The translations under genes and the position numbers were made by a program. Positions 53,175 to 62,056 of a stretch of DNA of 64,000 nt are shown piece by piece. The DNA is from Nitratidesulfovibrio sp. SRB-5. GTDB taxonomy: Bacteria; Desulfobacterota; Desulfovibrionia; Desulfovibrionales; Desulfovibrionaceae. The number at the start of each line of letters is the position of its first letter. Within the stretch, counting starts at the first letter, position 1. The notes under the pieces were generated by a model. That model searched no databases, was not told the origin of the DNA, and worked only from the letters and a program-made list of their open reading frames with translations. The stretch covers positions 826,131 to 890,130 of the forward strand of contig NZ_JAIOTY010000002.1 of the NCBI RefSeq assembly GCF_019931275.1, in the 5' to 3' direction.

Positions 53175-54724
53175 GACCGTGCCTCCGCGCTGCCGGGGGT
53201 GGGGGAGGGTGCCGGAGCCGGTACGGAGGAGGCGCTATCCGGACCGGAACCGTTGTCCGGACCGACCGCGCCGCCCGGATCGGGCAGGGGATCCTGTCCG
53301 GCCTCGGGGGCTGGCCCGGGCAGGGGGTGCACCTCGCGGAAGTCGCGGATCAGTTCGAACTGCCCGTCGTGCAGCCGGGTGAAGTACACCTGGTTCATGC
53401 CCTGCCTGCTCTCGGGCGAAAAGGACACGTAGGTGCTGCCGCCCAGCGGGTAGTCGCGCAGCGACTCCAGGGCCCGCATGAAGCTTTCGCGGGTCAGGTC
53501 GCGGCCCGCGCGGCGCAGCCCTTCCACCAGGATGCGCGCGTTGACGTAGCCTTCAAGGCCGATGGTGTTGGGCGTCTCGTCGGGAAAGTAGCGGTGCAGC
53601 AGCTGCACGTAGTCGGCGGCGGCGGTCAGCAGGTCGGGGGTTTCCTTGGCGCGCGGGGGCGGCACCACCTGCGACATGGTCACCGGATTCACCGGCGCAT
53701 TGCCCAGCAGCCGGGCCAGTTCCTCTGCCCCGGTGAACGACAGGCAGTGGAACACCGCGCGCAGGCCCGCCTGTTCCGCCAGACGGATGAACCGGGCCGA
53801 GGGCTCGTAGGTGCCCACCATGACCACGGCCTGGGCGTCGGCGGCCAGGATGCGGCGCAGCCCGTCTTCCACCTTGGTGGTGCCGCGCACGTACGAGCCG
53901 CGCGCCACCGGGGCCAGGCCCAGTTCGCGCAAGGCTATTTCCGTGCCGGTCAGCCCGTCGAAGCCGTAGGCGTCGTACTGGTAGAACACGGCAATGCGCG
54001 TCAGCCCAAGGTCGCGCACCAGATGGCGCACGGCGGCCTTGGTTTCCTGGTAGTACGAGGCGCGCACGTTGAACACGTAGCGGTTGAACGGCTCGCGCAG
54101 GCCGTTGGCCCCGGTGAACATGCCCACCAGCGGGATGCGCGCCTCTTCCACCAGCGGCAGCACCCGCATGGTGGTGGGCGTGCCCACGTAGCTGAACAGG
54201 GCGAACACGTCGCCCTCGATGAGAAACCGCTGGGTGTTGGCAAGGCAGCGGGGCGGATCGTACCCGTCGTCCACGGCGGTGAGCTGGATGCGCCGCCCGT
54301 GCACCCCGCCGGAGTCGTTGATGTGGTGGATGTACGACAGCGCGCCGCGCAGGGTCTGCACGCCAAGGTAGCTGGCATGCCCGGTCAGGGCGAGGGACGA
54401 GGCGAGATGGATGGCGTCGTCGGTGACGCCCGGCGCGGCGGCGTCTTCCTGATGGTGAGGATTGTCGGCGTTGCAGGCGGCCAGCAGGGGGGGCAGGGCC
54501 AGCAGGCACAACAGGTGAAAAAGGGGCAAAAGGGACAGCAATGACCGCAGGCGGGGCCATGCAGAGCGGCGGGGGGTGCGCGGCGGTGCGGCGGGTGGTA
54601 CGGGGACGGGGGGCACGGCAGGAACGGACGCGGTGGCCGATGCGCATCGGCGGATGCTTCCGGCCCGGCCCAGTGGGGCCGGGTGCCGGGCGGCGGCGCG
54701 CGATGCTGCGGTGCGCGTGGTCAC
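53171..54724 (-). CDS. Branched-chain-type substrate-binding lipoprotein, sensor partner
   Basis: A 517-residue protein starting at GTG 54724 (GGGAGAG upstream). A long basic and Pro-rich head precedes a hydrophobic signal and lipobox (PPLLAAC). The mature part is a Peripla_BP_6/LivK-type fold: IHLASSLALTGHASYLGVQT, GALSYIHHINDSGGVHGRRI, DDGYDPPRCLANTQRFLIEG and GTPTTMRVLPLVEEARIPLVG. A Pro/Asp/Ser-rich tail of about 45 residues ends the protein. No permease is nearby. The gene is translationally coupled to the kinase (ATGA), so it is inferred to be the kinase's ligand receptor. It probably detects an amino acid or small organic acid. Confidence 0.9.
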   Translation of the reverse strand: MTTRTAASRAAARHPAPLGRAGSIRRCASATASVPAVPPVPVPPAAPPRTPRRSAWPRLRSLLSLLPLFHLLCLLALPPLLAACNADNPHHQEDAAAPGVTDDAIHLASSLALTGHASYLGVQTLRGALSYIHHINDSGGVHGRRIQLTAVDDGYDPPRCLANTQRFLIEGDVFALFSYVGTPTTMRVLPLVEEARIPLVGMFTGANGLREPFNRYVFNVRASYYQETKAAVRHLVRDLGLTRIAVFYQYDAYGFDGLTGTEIALRELGLAPVARGSYVRGTTKVEDGLRRILAADAQAVVMVGTYEPSARFIRLAEQAGLRAVFHCLSFTGAEELARLLGNAPVNPVTMSQVVPPPRAKETPDLLTAAADYVQLLHRYFPDETPNTIGLEGYVNARILVEGLRRAGRDLTRESFMRALESLRDYPLGGSTYVSFSPESRQGMNQVYFTRLHDGQFELIRDFREVHPLPGPAPEAGQDPLPDPGGAVGPDNGSGPDSASSVPAPAPSPTPGSAEARS

Positions 54725-55045
54725 ACTTGCTCTCCCTGCTCTCGGGCGTTGTCCGGTGGAATCCGGGGCGGATGCGCGCGCAAGGCGCCGCGCCGTGCGG
54801 ACTGTAGCCTGACGACGGCGGAAAGTTCAAGGGTGCGCGAACCCCGGAAAGGAGCGTGCGCGGTATCCGCGTGCGGTGCGGAACCGCCGGGAATGGCTGA
54901 TAAACAAAGCGGATGGCCGGTTTGCGGGCGGCGTGCGGCGATGCCCCGTTGTCAGGAACGTGAAGCGTGGCTACACTTTTCAATGGTGCCACGAGGCGCG
55001 GCCCGGCACCACGCTCCACCTGCCGCGCCATATACGGGAGTGCTG
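54725..55045. other. Divergent intergenic region with no clear elements
   Basis: 321 bp between the binding-lipoprotein gene (leftward) and the thioredoxin-like gene (rightward). Both promoters should be here. I see no repeat, hairpin with T-run or strong -35/-10 pair. Confidence 0.4.
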
Positions 55046-55846
55046 ATGGCATCGGTTTTTTCGCGCAGGGGGCTGTGGATGGACGGAATGTGCGGCGTGC
55101 TCCCGCACGGGGGGGCAAGACGGCGCGCCGTGCCCGCCATGGGACCGGCAACGCGGTTCGGTCGGCTGCATTGCGGCGTGCTGCTGGTTGCGTGCCTGCT
55201 GGCGTTTGTCGCGGCTTCGGTCACCATGGCCCGGGCGGGGCAATCTGCCGTGCCGCTGGAGCAGCCCGGTGCGGTTGCGCATGATGCCGCAACCCCCTGG
55301 CCCGCGGGCGCGCGCTTTCCGGACATCGTCCTTGGCCCCCCTGCGCCCGATTCCGGCTGGACGGGCAGCCCGGACGTGGCCATGCCCGAGCGTGCGCCCG
55401 GTGACCGCGAAGGGCTGCCCGCCCGCCTTTCCGATCTGCGCGGCCAGGTGTTCATCGTGAACCTGTACAGCTGGTTCTGCGCCCCCTGCCAGGAAGAAGC
55501 CCCGGCCCTGCGCGCCCTGCACGCGCGGATCGCGTCCGCCGGCCAGGGTGCATCGGGCAGCCGCGGCGAACTGGCCGGGCGGGTGCGGCTGGTGGGCATT
55601 GCCGCCGGTGACGACTGGAACCTGGTGCAGGCCTTCCGCCAGCGGCACGGGCTGGCCTTTCCCCTGTTCGCAGACCCGGAACTGGCGCTGCACGGCCAGC
55701 TGGGCAACCTGCCGGTGCCGTTCACCTGGGTGCTGCGGCGCGAGGCGGACGGGTTCCGGGTGCTGTTCACCCATGCCGGGGCGCTTTCCGGCACCCCGGC
55801 GGACTTCCTGGACCGCGTGCTGGCGGCGGCGGGGCCGCTTTCGTGA
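55046..55846 (+). CDS. TlpA/ResA-like membrane-anchored thioredoxin
   Basis: A 266-residue protein, start at 55046 behind GGGAG. A hydrophobic signal-anchor (LHCGVLLVACLLAFVAASV) is followed by a periplasmic thioredoxin-like domain of the redoxin type: LRGQVFIVNLYSWFCAPCQE with the redox pair Cys145-Cys148, VRLVGIAAGDDWNLVQAFRQ, GLAFPLFADPELALHG and LPVPFTWVLRRE (cis-Pro). It likely reduces disulfides in exported proteins or apocytochromes, fitting a cytochrome-rich sulfate reducer. Its stop overlaps the start of the transposase-derived gene. Confidence 0.88.
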   Translation: MASVFSRRGLWMDGMCGVLPHGGARRRAVPAMGPATRFGRLHCGVLLVACLLAFVAASVTMARAGQSAVPLEQPGAVAHDAATPWPAGARFPDIVLGPPAPDSGWTGSPDVAMPERAPGDREGLPARLSDLRGQVFIVNLYSWFCAPCQEEAPALRALHARIASAGQGASGSRGELAGRVRLVGIAAGDDWNLVQAFRQRHGLAFPLFADPELALHGQLGNLPVPFTWVLRREADGFRVLFTHAGALSGTPADFLDRVLAAAGPLS

Positions 55847-56904
55847 GCACCACGGGCCGGGACAGGCTGCACGACAAGGTGCGCGACAAGGTGCGCGGCA
55901 AGGTGCGCGACGGGGTGAGCGGGGTTTCGCGGCGAGAAGGCGCATTGCGCGCACGGGGTGACTTGGGCTACCAGAAGGATATGGAATCGTTGCCCGAAGA
56001 GCCGCAGCTTGCCCCGGAAGGACAGCATCCTGTTCCGGACGAGCCGTGCCTTGCCTCGGAAGAGGCGGCCCTTGCCCACCTGCTGGAACACTGCTGGCCG
56101 GGCGGGCGCAGTTTTTGCCCCCGCTGCGGCGGCGGGCGGCTGTACGAACTGTCCGCCGGGCGCTGGCGCTGCGCGGGCTGCAAGTATACCTTCCATCCCT
56201 TTTCCGGTCGCTGGATCAACAACGGCAACCTCACGCCGTTGACCTGGCTGCGCCTGCTGCACATGTACGCGGGCGAGGCCACCGTGCACACCCTGGCCGC
56301 CGAACTGGGCCTTTCGTACAACGCCGCCTACAAGGCCGTGACCACGGCGCGCTTCGCCATCCTGGCCCACGCGCCCGATGCCCGCCAGTTGCTGGGGCCG
56401 GAAACCGGCCTTGGCGGCTACCTGAAGGGCAAAAAGCTGACCGGAGAACCCCGGGGCGGGGGAGGGCAGGTGCCCATTCCCGTGTTCGGCATCCTGGAAC
56501 GCAACGGGTGGGTGTTCATCGACCTTGTCTCCGGCCTGTCCGCCGAGACGGTGTTCCACTTCAACCACAATTTCCACCTGCGCATCGAACGGTCGGGCAA
56601 TCTGGTGCACACCGCGCCCTATCGCCACTACGACGCGCTGGTGCTGTGCGGCGACGATTCGCTGCCCTACGAGTACATCCGGCGGCGGGCCGACGGGCAG
56701 GCGGAACCGAAAAGCGAGTTCTGGAAGTTCGCCGGGGGGCGGCTGCGCGCCTTCAAGGGCGTGTCGCCCCAGCGCTTTCCGCTGTATCTCAAGGAACTGG
56801 AATTCCGCTTCAACCACCGGCGAGAGAACCTGTTCGCCACGCTGGTGCGCTACCTGTGCGACATGGTGCCCGACGTGCCGGAACTGGATGAATCCCGCCC
56901 GTAG
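55843..56904 (+). CDS. IS1595/ISXO2-type transposase-derived protein, probably domesticated
   Basis: About 353 residues from GTG 55843, coupled to the thioredoxin stop; ATG 55981 is an alternative start. The head contains four DKVR-type repeats from a 12-bp DNA repeat. The zinc ribbon FCPRCGGGRLYELSAGRWRC is followed by AGCKYTFHPFSGRW, as in IS1595 transposases. The catalytic stretch DETYVGGK is here PETGLGGYLKGKK, so the first Asp is lost. FWKFAGGRLRAFKGVS and ELEFRFNHRRENL still match the family end. The gene has a complete frame and an operon position, so it may be retained for a non-mobile role. Confidence 0.7.
   Translation: MSTTGRDRLHDKVRDKVRGKVRDGVSGVSRREGALRARGDLGYQKDMESLPEEPQLAPEGQHPVPDEPCLASEEAALAHLLEHCWPGGRSFCPRCGGGRLYELSAGRWRCAGCKYTFHPFSGRWINNGNLTPLTWLRLLHMYAGEATVHTLAAELGLSYNAAYKAVTTARFAILAHAPDARQLLGPETGLGGYLKGKKLTGEPRGGGGQVPIPVFGILERNGWVFIDLVSGLSAETVFHFNHNFHLRIERSGNLVHTAPYRHYDALVLCGDDSLPYEYIRRRADGQAEPKSEFWKFAGGRLRAFKGVSPQRFPLYLKELEFRFNHRRENLFATLVRYLCDMVPDVPELDESRP
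55870..55917 (+). repeat. 12-bp in-frame tandem repeat, four copies
   Basis: CACGACAAGGTG, CGCGACAAGGTG, CGCGGCAAGGTG and CGCGACGGGGTG at the start of the transposase-derived gene. Confidence 0.85.
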
Positions 56905-57222
56905 GGGGGGCTGGATTGTCTTTTCGTCCATTGGCATCCGACCCGAAGGGCGCGAAGCGTGCCCGTTAGGTGAGCGCGTAGCGCGAGTCTTACGGGCATC
57001 GTGCGCAACGCGGTCAAACTTAGCCTGCCATGGCTTTGCTGTCCTTATCCGTAAGACTCTCGCTGCGCGCTCGCCTAATGGCTAAGGCTCGGTCGAATAC
57101 GAGAAGAGCGCGCTGCGGTCCTCATCCGTAAGGCTCGCAAGCTCGCCTAACGGCTGAGGCATACTCCCTCATGGCAGGCTCGTTTTCCTTGCCAATGAAC
57201 GAAGATCCTAATCCAGCCCCCC
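56904..57222. mobile_element. Miniature inverted-repeat element, about 320 bp
   Basis: The left end reads GGGGGGCTGGATTG...CGTCCATTGGCA (56905-56936). The right end, in reverse complement, reads GGGGGGCTGGATTAG...CGTTCATTGGCA (57222-57190), so imperfect terminal inverted repeats of about 32 bp bound the segment. Inside are three related palindromic units (about 56968-56999, 57048-57081 and 57128-57156) of the type CCGTAAG-CTCGC-GCTCGCCTAACGG. There is no coding capacity. It starts at the last base of the transposase-derived gene. No target-site duplication is obvious. Confidence 0.6.
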
Positions 57223-57308
57223 TCCCGGCAATGCCCGGCCAGAGCTTTCCCTCGCGGGTCCCTCCCCTGGCACTTCGTCACCGTTTTACACCCGATTCGT
57301 GATTTTCA

Positions 57309-57348
57309 GGCCCGTGCCCGGTTTTCAGGGGGCGGGCCTTCTCTTTTG
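57309..57348 (+). terminator. Rho-independent terminator upstream of the fdh unit
   Basis: GGCCCG and CGGGCC close a hairpin with inner GCCC/GGGG pairing, followed by TTCTCTTTT. Confidence 0.65.
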
Positions 57349-57634
57349 TATTCCGGCATGTTGCGAGAGTAGCGCTGTCGTGATGTGTGGCGCGGCTTGG
57401 TGTCAAACCGTAATTATATGCTTTCTGACATCATGTAACGGGTGCGAATGATGGCACAAAAAAACCGGCACCGGTGCAGGACCGTGCGCAGGAAAACGCC
57501 CGTTGCCGCCTTGCGTGGTCACGTCTAACACCCTGCTGTAACAGGAAAGATGTCTCGTTTGCGCCGCCGGGAACGGCGCGGAGGGGGCAGGGGCCCGGCA
57601 TGCCGCCGGACCTTTACAGGGAAAGGGGACTACC
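57349..57634. promoter_or_regulatory. AT-rich leader region of the formate dehydrogenase unit
   Basis: The 57405-57440 stretch (GTCAAACCGTAATTATATGC and on) is clearly AT-richer than its surroundings and holds a near-palindrome TGACATCATGTAA at 57426-57438. The fdh promoter and an operator are expected here. I could not fix a -35/-10 or a -24/-12 pair. Confidence 0.4.
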
Positions 57635-57871
57635 ATGTTCGCATACCCTGCAACACATGAGGTGCCGGGGGAAACTCCGCTGCCGTTCTCGGGCCTGGGA
57701 CACGACCTGGCGCCCGTGGCGTCGCGCGCCCGACTGCTGGCATGGATTCCCGTGCGGCGGCCGCGCGATGTCCGGCCGCATGCGGCGTGGAGGCGCGACG
57801 TGGATCGCGCGCCCCGCCGCGCGGGCTATGCGCTGCTGGTGGAACAGGGGCGGGAGATCAGGGGGCGCTGA
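57635..57871 (+). CDS. 78-residue hypothetical protein upstream of fdhA
   Basis: An ATG at 57635 behind AAAGGGGAC begins MFAYPATHEVPGETPLPF. The product is Arg- and Pro-rich, with no membrane segment or known motif, ending VEQGREIRGR. It stops 75 bp before fdhA on the same strand. It may be a real small subunit or assembly protein, or a chance frame in the fdhA leader. I do not recognise it. Confidence 0.4.
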   Translation: MFAYPATHEVPGETPLPFSGLGHDLAPVASRARLLAWIPVRRPRDVRPHAAWRRDVDRAPRRAGYALLVEQGREIRGR

Positions 57872-57945
57872 ACGCGGTGCGCCACCGGCGCATCCGCATC
57901 ACGGCGCCCTGCGGCAACGGTGCAACCGGTACGCAAGGAGGCATG

Positions 57946-60900
57946 ATGACTGTCAATCGCAGGCAATTTCTCAAGCTGAGCGCGGGCGCCACCCTGGCAA
58001 GCGCGTTCGGCGGGCTGGGGATCAGCCTCGCGCCCTCGGTGGCGCGGGCCGAACTCCAGAAGCTTCAGTGGGCAAAGCAGACCACCTCGGTTTGCTGCTA
58101 CTGCGCGGTGGGCTGCGGGCTCATCGTCCATACCGCCAAGAATGGCGAGGGCCGCGCCGTCAACGTGGAAGGCGACCCGGACCATCCGATCAACGAAGGT
58201 TCGCTGTGCCCCAAGGGCGCGTCCATCTTCCAGCTGGGCGAAAATGACGCCCGCTCGCCCAAGCCCCTGTACCGCGCGCCCAACAGCGGCGAGTGGAAGG
58301 AAGTGGAATGGGACTGGGCGCTGACCGAAATCGCCAAGCGCGTTAAGAAGACCCGCGACGAATCCTTCCAGCTGGCCAATGCCGCCGGTGAAAAGGTGAA
58401 CCGGACGGAAGCCATCGCCTCCTTCGGCTCCGCCGCCATGGACAACGAGGAATGCTGGGCCTACCAGGTCATCCTCAGAAGCCTCGGCCTGGTGTTCATC
58501 GAACACCAGGCGCGGATCTGACACAGCCCCACTGTACCGGCTCTGGCAGAGTCGTTCGGTCGCGGTGCTATGACGAATCACTGGAACGATCTTGCGAACA
58601 GTGATTGTGTGTTGATCATGGGCAGCAACGCTGCCGAAAACCACCCCATTTCCTTCAAGTGGGTGCTGCGCGCGCAGGACAAGGGCGCCACGCTTATCCA
58701 CGTGGACCCGCGCTTCACGCGCACTTCCGCCAAGTGTGACATCTACGCCCCCATCCGGTCGGGCGCGGACATCCCCTTCCTTGGCGGCCTCATCAAGTAC
58801 ATCCTCGAGAACAAGCTGTATTTCGAGGAGTACGTGCGCGAGTACACCAACGCCTCGGTCATCGTGGGCGAAAAGTTCTCGTTCAAGGACGGTCTGTTCA
58901 GCGGCTACGACGCGGACAAGCGCAAGTACGACAAGTCGCAGTGGGCCTTCGAACTTGACGAGAACGGCGTGCCCAGGCGCGACCCGTCGCTGAAGCACCC
59001 CCGGTGCGTCATCAACCTGCTGAAGAAGCACTACGAACGCTACACCGTGGACAAGGTGGCCGACATCACCGGCACGCCCAAGGACCTGATCCTGAAGGTC
59101 TACAAGGCCTACGCGGCCACGGGCAAGCCGGACAAGGCGGGCACCATCATGTACGCCATGGGCTGGACGCAGCACTCCGTGGGCGTGCAGAACATCCGCG
59201 CCATGTGCATGATCCAGCTTCTGCTGGGCAACATCGGCGTGGCGGGCGGCGGCGTCAACGCGCTGCGCGGCGAATCCAACGTGCAGGGCTCCACCGACCA
59301 GGGCCTCCTGGCCCACATCTGGCCCGCCTACAACCCCGCGCCCAACAGCAAGCAGACCACGCTCGACGCCTACAATGCGGCCACCCCGCAGTCCAAGGAT
59401 CCCATGAGCGTGAACTGGTGGCAGAACCGGCCCAAGTACATGGCCAGCTACCTGAAGGCGCTGTACCCCGACCTTGCCCCGGCGGACGCCTACGACATCA
59501 TGCCCCGGCTTGATGCGTCCAAGCCCGCCACCTACTACTTCTGGCTGAACATCTTCGACAAGATGGACAAGGGCGACGTGAAGGGCTGCTTCGCGTGGGG
59601 CATGAACCCCGCCTGCGGCGGCGCCAACGCCAACAAGAACCGGCGTGCCCTGGGCAAGCTGGACTGGCTGGTGAACGTCAACATCTTCGAGAACGAAACC
59701 TCTTCGTTCTGGAAGGGCCCGGGCATGAAGCCGGAGGAAATCGGCACGGAAGTGTTCTTCCTGCCGTGCGCCGTGTCCATCGAAAAGGAAGGCTCGGTCG
59801 CCAACTCCGGCCGCTGGATGCAGTGGCGCTATCGCGGGCCGAAGCCATGGGGCCAGACCAAGCCCGACGGCGACATCATGCTGGAAATGATGCACAAGAT
59901 CCGCGACCTGTACGCCAAGGAAGGTGGCGTGCACGCCGACCCCATCCTGAAGCTGAACATCAAGGACTGGGAAGAACACAACGAGTTCTCCCCGGCCAAG
60001 ACCGCCAAGCTGATGAACGGCTACTTCCTGAAGGACACGGAAGTGGGCGGCAAGCAATTCAAGGCCGGGCAGCAGGTGCCCTCGTTCGCCTTCCTGACGG
60101 CGGACGGCTCCACCTGTTCCGGCAACTGGCTGCATGCCGGGTCGTTCACCGATGCGGGCAACATGATGGCCCGCCGCGACACCGCGCAGACGCCGGAACA
60201 GGCGCGCATCGGCCTGTTCCCCAACTGGTCGTTCTGCTGGCCGGTGAACCGGCGCATCATCTACAACCGCGCTTCCGTGGACAAGACCGGCAAGCCGTGG
60301 AACCCGTCCAAGGCCGTCATCGAATGGAAGGACGGCAAGTGGGTGGGCGACGTGGTTGACGGCGGCGGCGACCCCGGCACCAAGCACCCGTTCATCATGC
60401 AGACGCACGGTTTCGGCGCGCTGTACGGCCCCGGGCGCGAGGAAGGCCCCTTCCCCGAGCACTACGAACCGCTGGAGTGCCCGGTTTCCAAGAACCCGTT
60501 CTCGAAGCAGCTGCACAACCCGGTGGCCTTCAAGATCGAGGGCGAAAAGGCGGCGGTGTGCGATCCGAAGTTCCCCTTCATCGGCACCACCTACCGCGTC
60601 ACCGAACACTGGCAGACCGGCCTGATGACCCGCCGTTGCGCCTGGCTGGTGGAAGCGGAGCCCGAGATCTTCGCAGAAGTCAGCAAGGAACTGGCCAAGC
60701 TGCGCGGCATCAAGAACGGCGACCGGGTCAAGGTCTCCAGCCTGCGTGGCTCGCTGGAGGCGGTGGCCATCGTCACCGAGCGCATCAAGCCCTACAAGGT
60801 CATGGGTGCGGAAATCCACATGGTGGGCCTGCCCTGGCATTACGGCTGGATGGTGCCCCGGAACGGCGGCGATACGGCCAACCTGCTCACGCCGTCTGCG

Positions 60901-60972
60901 GGCGACCCGAACACCGGCATCCCCGAGACCAAGGCGTTCATGGTCGATATCCGCAAGGTGGGAGGTAAGTAG
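57946..60972 (+). CDS. fdhA: Formate dehydrogenase catalytic subunit FdhA, selenocysteine-containing
   Basis: 1008 residues read through an in-frame UGA at 58519-58521 as selenocysteine 192 (HQARI-Sec-HSPTVPAL); the same frame continues to 60972. It starts at 57946 (57943 possible) behind AAGGAGG. A Tat signal (NRRQFLKLSAGATLASAF) exports it to the periplasm. Cys residues VCCYCAVGC and SLCPKG bind a [4Fe-4S] cluster. Molybdopterin domains follow (NSDCVLIMGSNAAENHP, HVDPRFTRTSAKCD, GWTQHSVGVQNIRAMCM, LLGNIGVAGGGVNALRGE). It oxidises formate to CO2 with a Mo- or W-bis-MGD centre and passes electrons to FdhB and periplasmic cytochromes c3. It needs FdhE/FdhD/MoaA/MobA encoded at 40-44 kb. Confidence 0.97.
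58519..58560 (+). promoter_or_regulatory. Bacterial SECIS element directly after the UGA
   Basis: Downstream of the UGA the mRNA can form a hairpin with apical stem GGCTCT / AGAGTC (58539-58544 and 58548-58553), a small G-rich loop, and lower ACCG/CGGT pairing. The distance of about 18 bases from UGA to the apical stem suits SelB-dependent decoding. Confidence 0.75.
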
Positions 60973-60974
60973 TC

Positions 60975-61682
60975 ATGGGAAAGCTGTTCTTCATCGACCT
61001 TACCCGCTGCACCGGCTGCCGCGGCTGCCAGATAGCCTGCAAGCAGTGGAAGAACCTGCCCGCCGAGGAAACCCGCAACACCGGTTCGCACCAGAATCCG
61101 CCGGACCTCTCGTACGTCACCCTGAAGACGGTGCGCTTCGAGGAAGGCGTGTTCGACAAGAAGATGGACTGGCTGTTCTTTCCGGAACAGTGCCGCCACT
61201 GCGTCGAGCCGCCCTGCAAGGGGCAGGCGGACGTGGACATGGAAGGCGCCGTGCTGAAGGACGAGGCCACCGGGGCCGTCATCTTCACCGAACTCACCGC
61301 CAAGGTGGATGGTGACATGGTGCGTTCCGCCTGCCCGTACGACATCCCGCGCAAGGACGAGGCCACCGGCCTGCTGTCCAAGTGCGACATGTGCAACGAC
61401 CGCGTGCAGAACGGCCTGCTGCCCGCCTGCGTGAAGACCTGCCCCACCGGGTGCATGAACTTCGGCGACGAGCAGGACATGCTGGATATGGCGAAAAAGC
61501 GCCTGGAGACCGTGAAGAAGAAGTACCCCAACGCCGTCCTGGGCGACCCCGACGACGTGCGCGTGGTGTACCTGTTCCAGCGTGACCCCAAGAGCTACTT
61601 CAAGCACGCGGTGGCGGAACTGGAATCCGGCCCGCTTACCCGCAAGCAGCTGTTCGCGCGGCTGTTCCGGGCGCGCGCGTAG
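60975..61682 (+). CDS. fdhB: Formate dehydrogenase iron-sulfur subunit FdhB
   Basis: A 235-residue electron-transfer subunit, two bases after fdhA, with GGGAGG upstream. It contains ferredoxin-like Cys clusters: DLTRCTGCRGCQIACKQW, EQCRHCVEPPC, SACPYDIPR, and CDMCNDRVQNGLLPACVKTC followed by PTG, enough for several [4Fe-4S] clusters. No signal peptide is seen, so it should be carried across the membrane with FdhA by the Tat route. No membrane or cytochrome subunit follows; a strong terminator does, consistent with the soluble FdhAB type of Desulfovibrio. Confidence 0.96.
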   Translation: MGKLFFIDLTRCTGCRGCQIACKQWKNLPAEETRNTGSHQNPPDLSYVTLKTVRFEEGVFDKKMDWLFFPEQCRHCVEPPCKGQADVDMEGAVLKDEATGAVIFTELTAKVDGDMVRSACPYDIPRKDEATGLLSKCDMCNDRVQNGLLPACVKTCPTGCMNFGDEQDMLDMAKKRLETVKKKYPNAVLGDPDDVRVVYLFQRDPKSYFKHAVAELESGPLTRKQLFARLFRARA

Positions 61683-61701
61683 CACAGAACCGCATTGCAA
61701 C

Positions 61702-61750
61702 CCGGCCCGCCGCGCCGCGTTTTCGACGGTGCGCGGCGGGCCGGTGTTTT
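61702..61750 (+). terminator. Strong terminator after fdhB
   Basis: CCGGCCCGCCGCGC and GCGCGGCGGGCCGG form a perfect 14-bp stem, then TGTTTTCC, 20 bp after the stop. Confidence 0.88.
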
Positions 61751-62056
61751 CCTGTCATCCCTGCCTCCTTGGGCGCGAGGCGGTTTCCCGCCTGTCTCGC
61801 GCCGGGCGGTGCCCGCAGGCTCTGCATGTGGTCATGGGCCATGTGCAGGGTGCCGGACATCGCGCAAGGCGGCATCCCGCGCCGTCCGTGCGTCCGTGTT
61901 CCCGTATCGGGAAACGGGACGCGCGGGCGGCGCTCCTTTTTTCCGCCCCGGCTTGTGCCGGAAGCGGGGCAACGCTAGGATGGAATGCAAAAGGGGCACA
62001 CGCGGAGCAGCGCGCGGGAGCGTGCCGCGCACCGCACCAGCCATACGGAGGACGCC
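61751..62056. other. Gap with no supported gene between fdhB and mobB
   Basis: 306 bp. Open frames cross it but lack start signals. The mobB promoter is presumably within it. Confidence 0.4.

Noticed and set aside
56940-57180. tRNA or other small RNA within the inverted-repeat element
   Set aside because: No cloverleaf with a T-loop could be drawn; the pairing is explained by the three related palindromic units.
58519-58569. Frameshift or nonsense mutation splitting formate dehydrogenase
   Set aside because: The UGA is in frame, at the family's selenocysteine position, and followed by a SECIS-like hairpin, so readthrough as Sec is the better reading.
57826-60840. Minus-strand open frame of about 1000 codons opposite fdhA
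   Set aside because: It mirrors the codon structure of the strongly supported fdhA gene; its Val/His/Gly-rich product has no family features. High GC makes long antisense frames common here.
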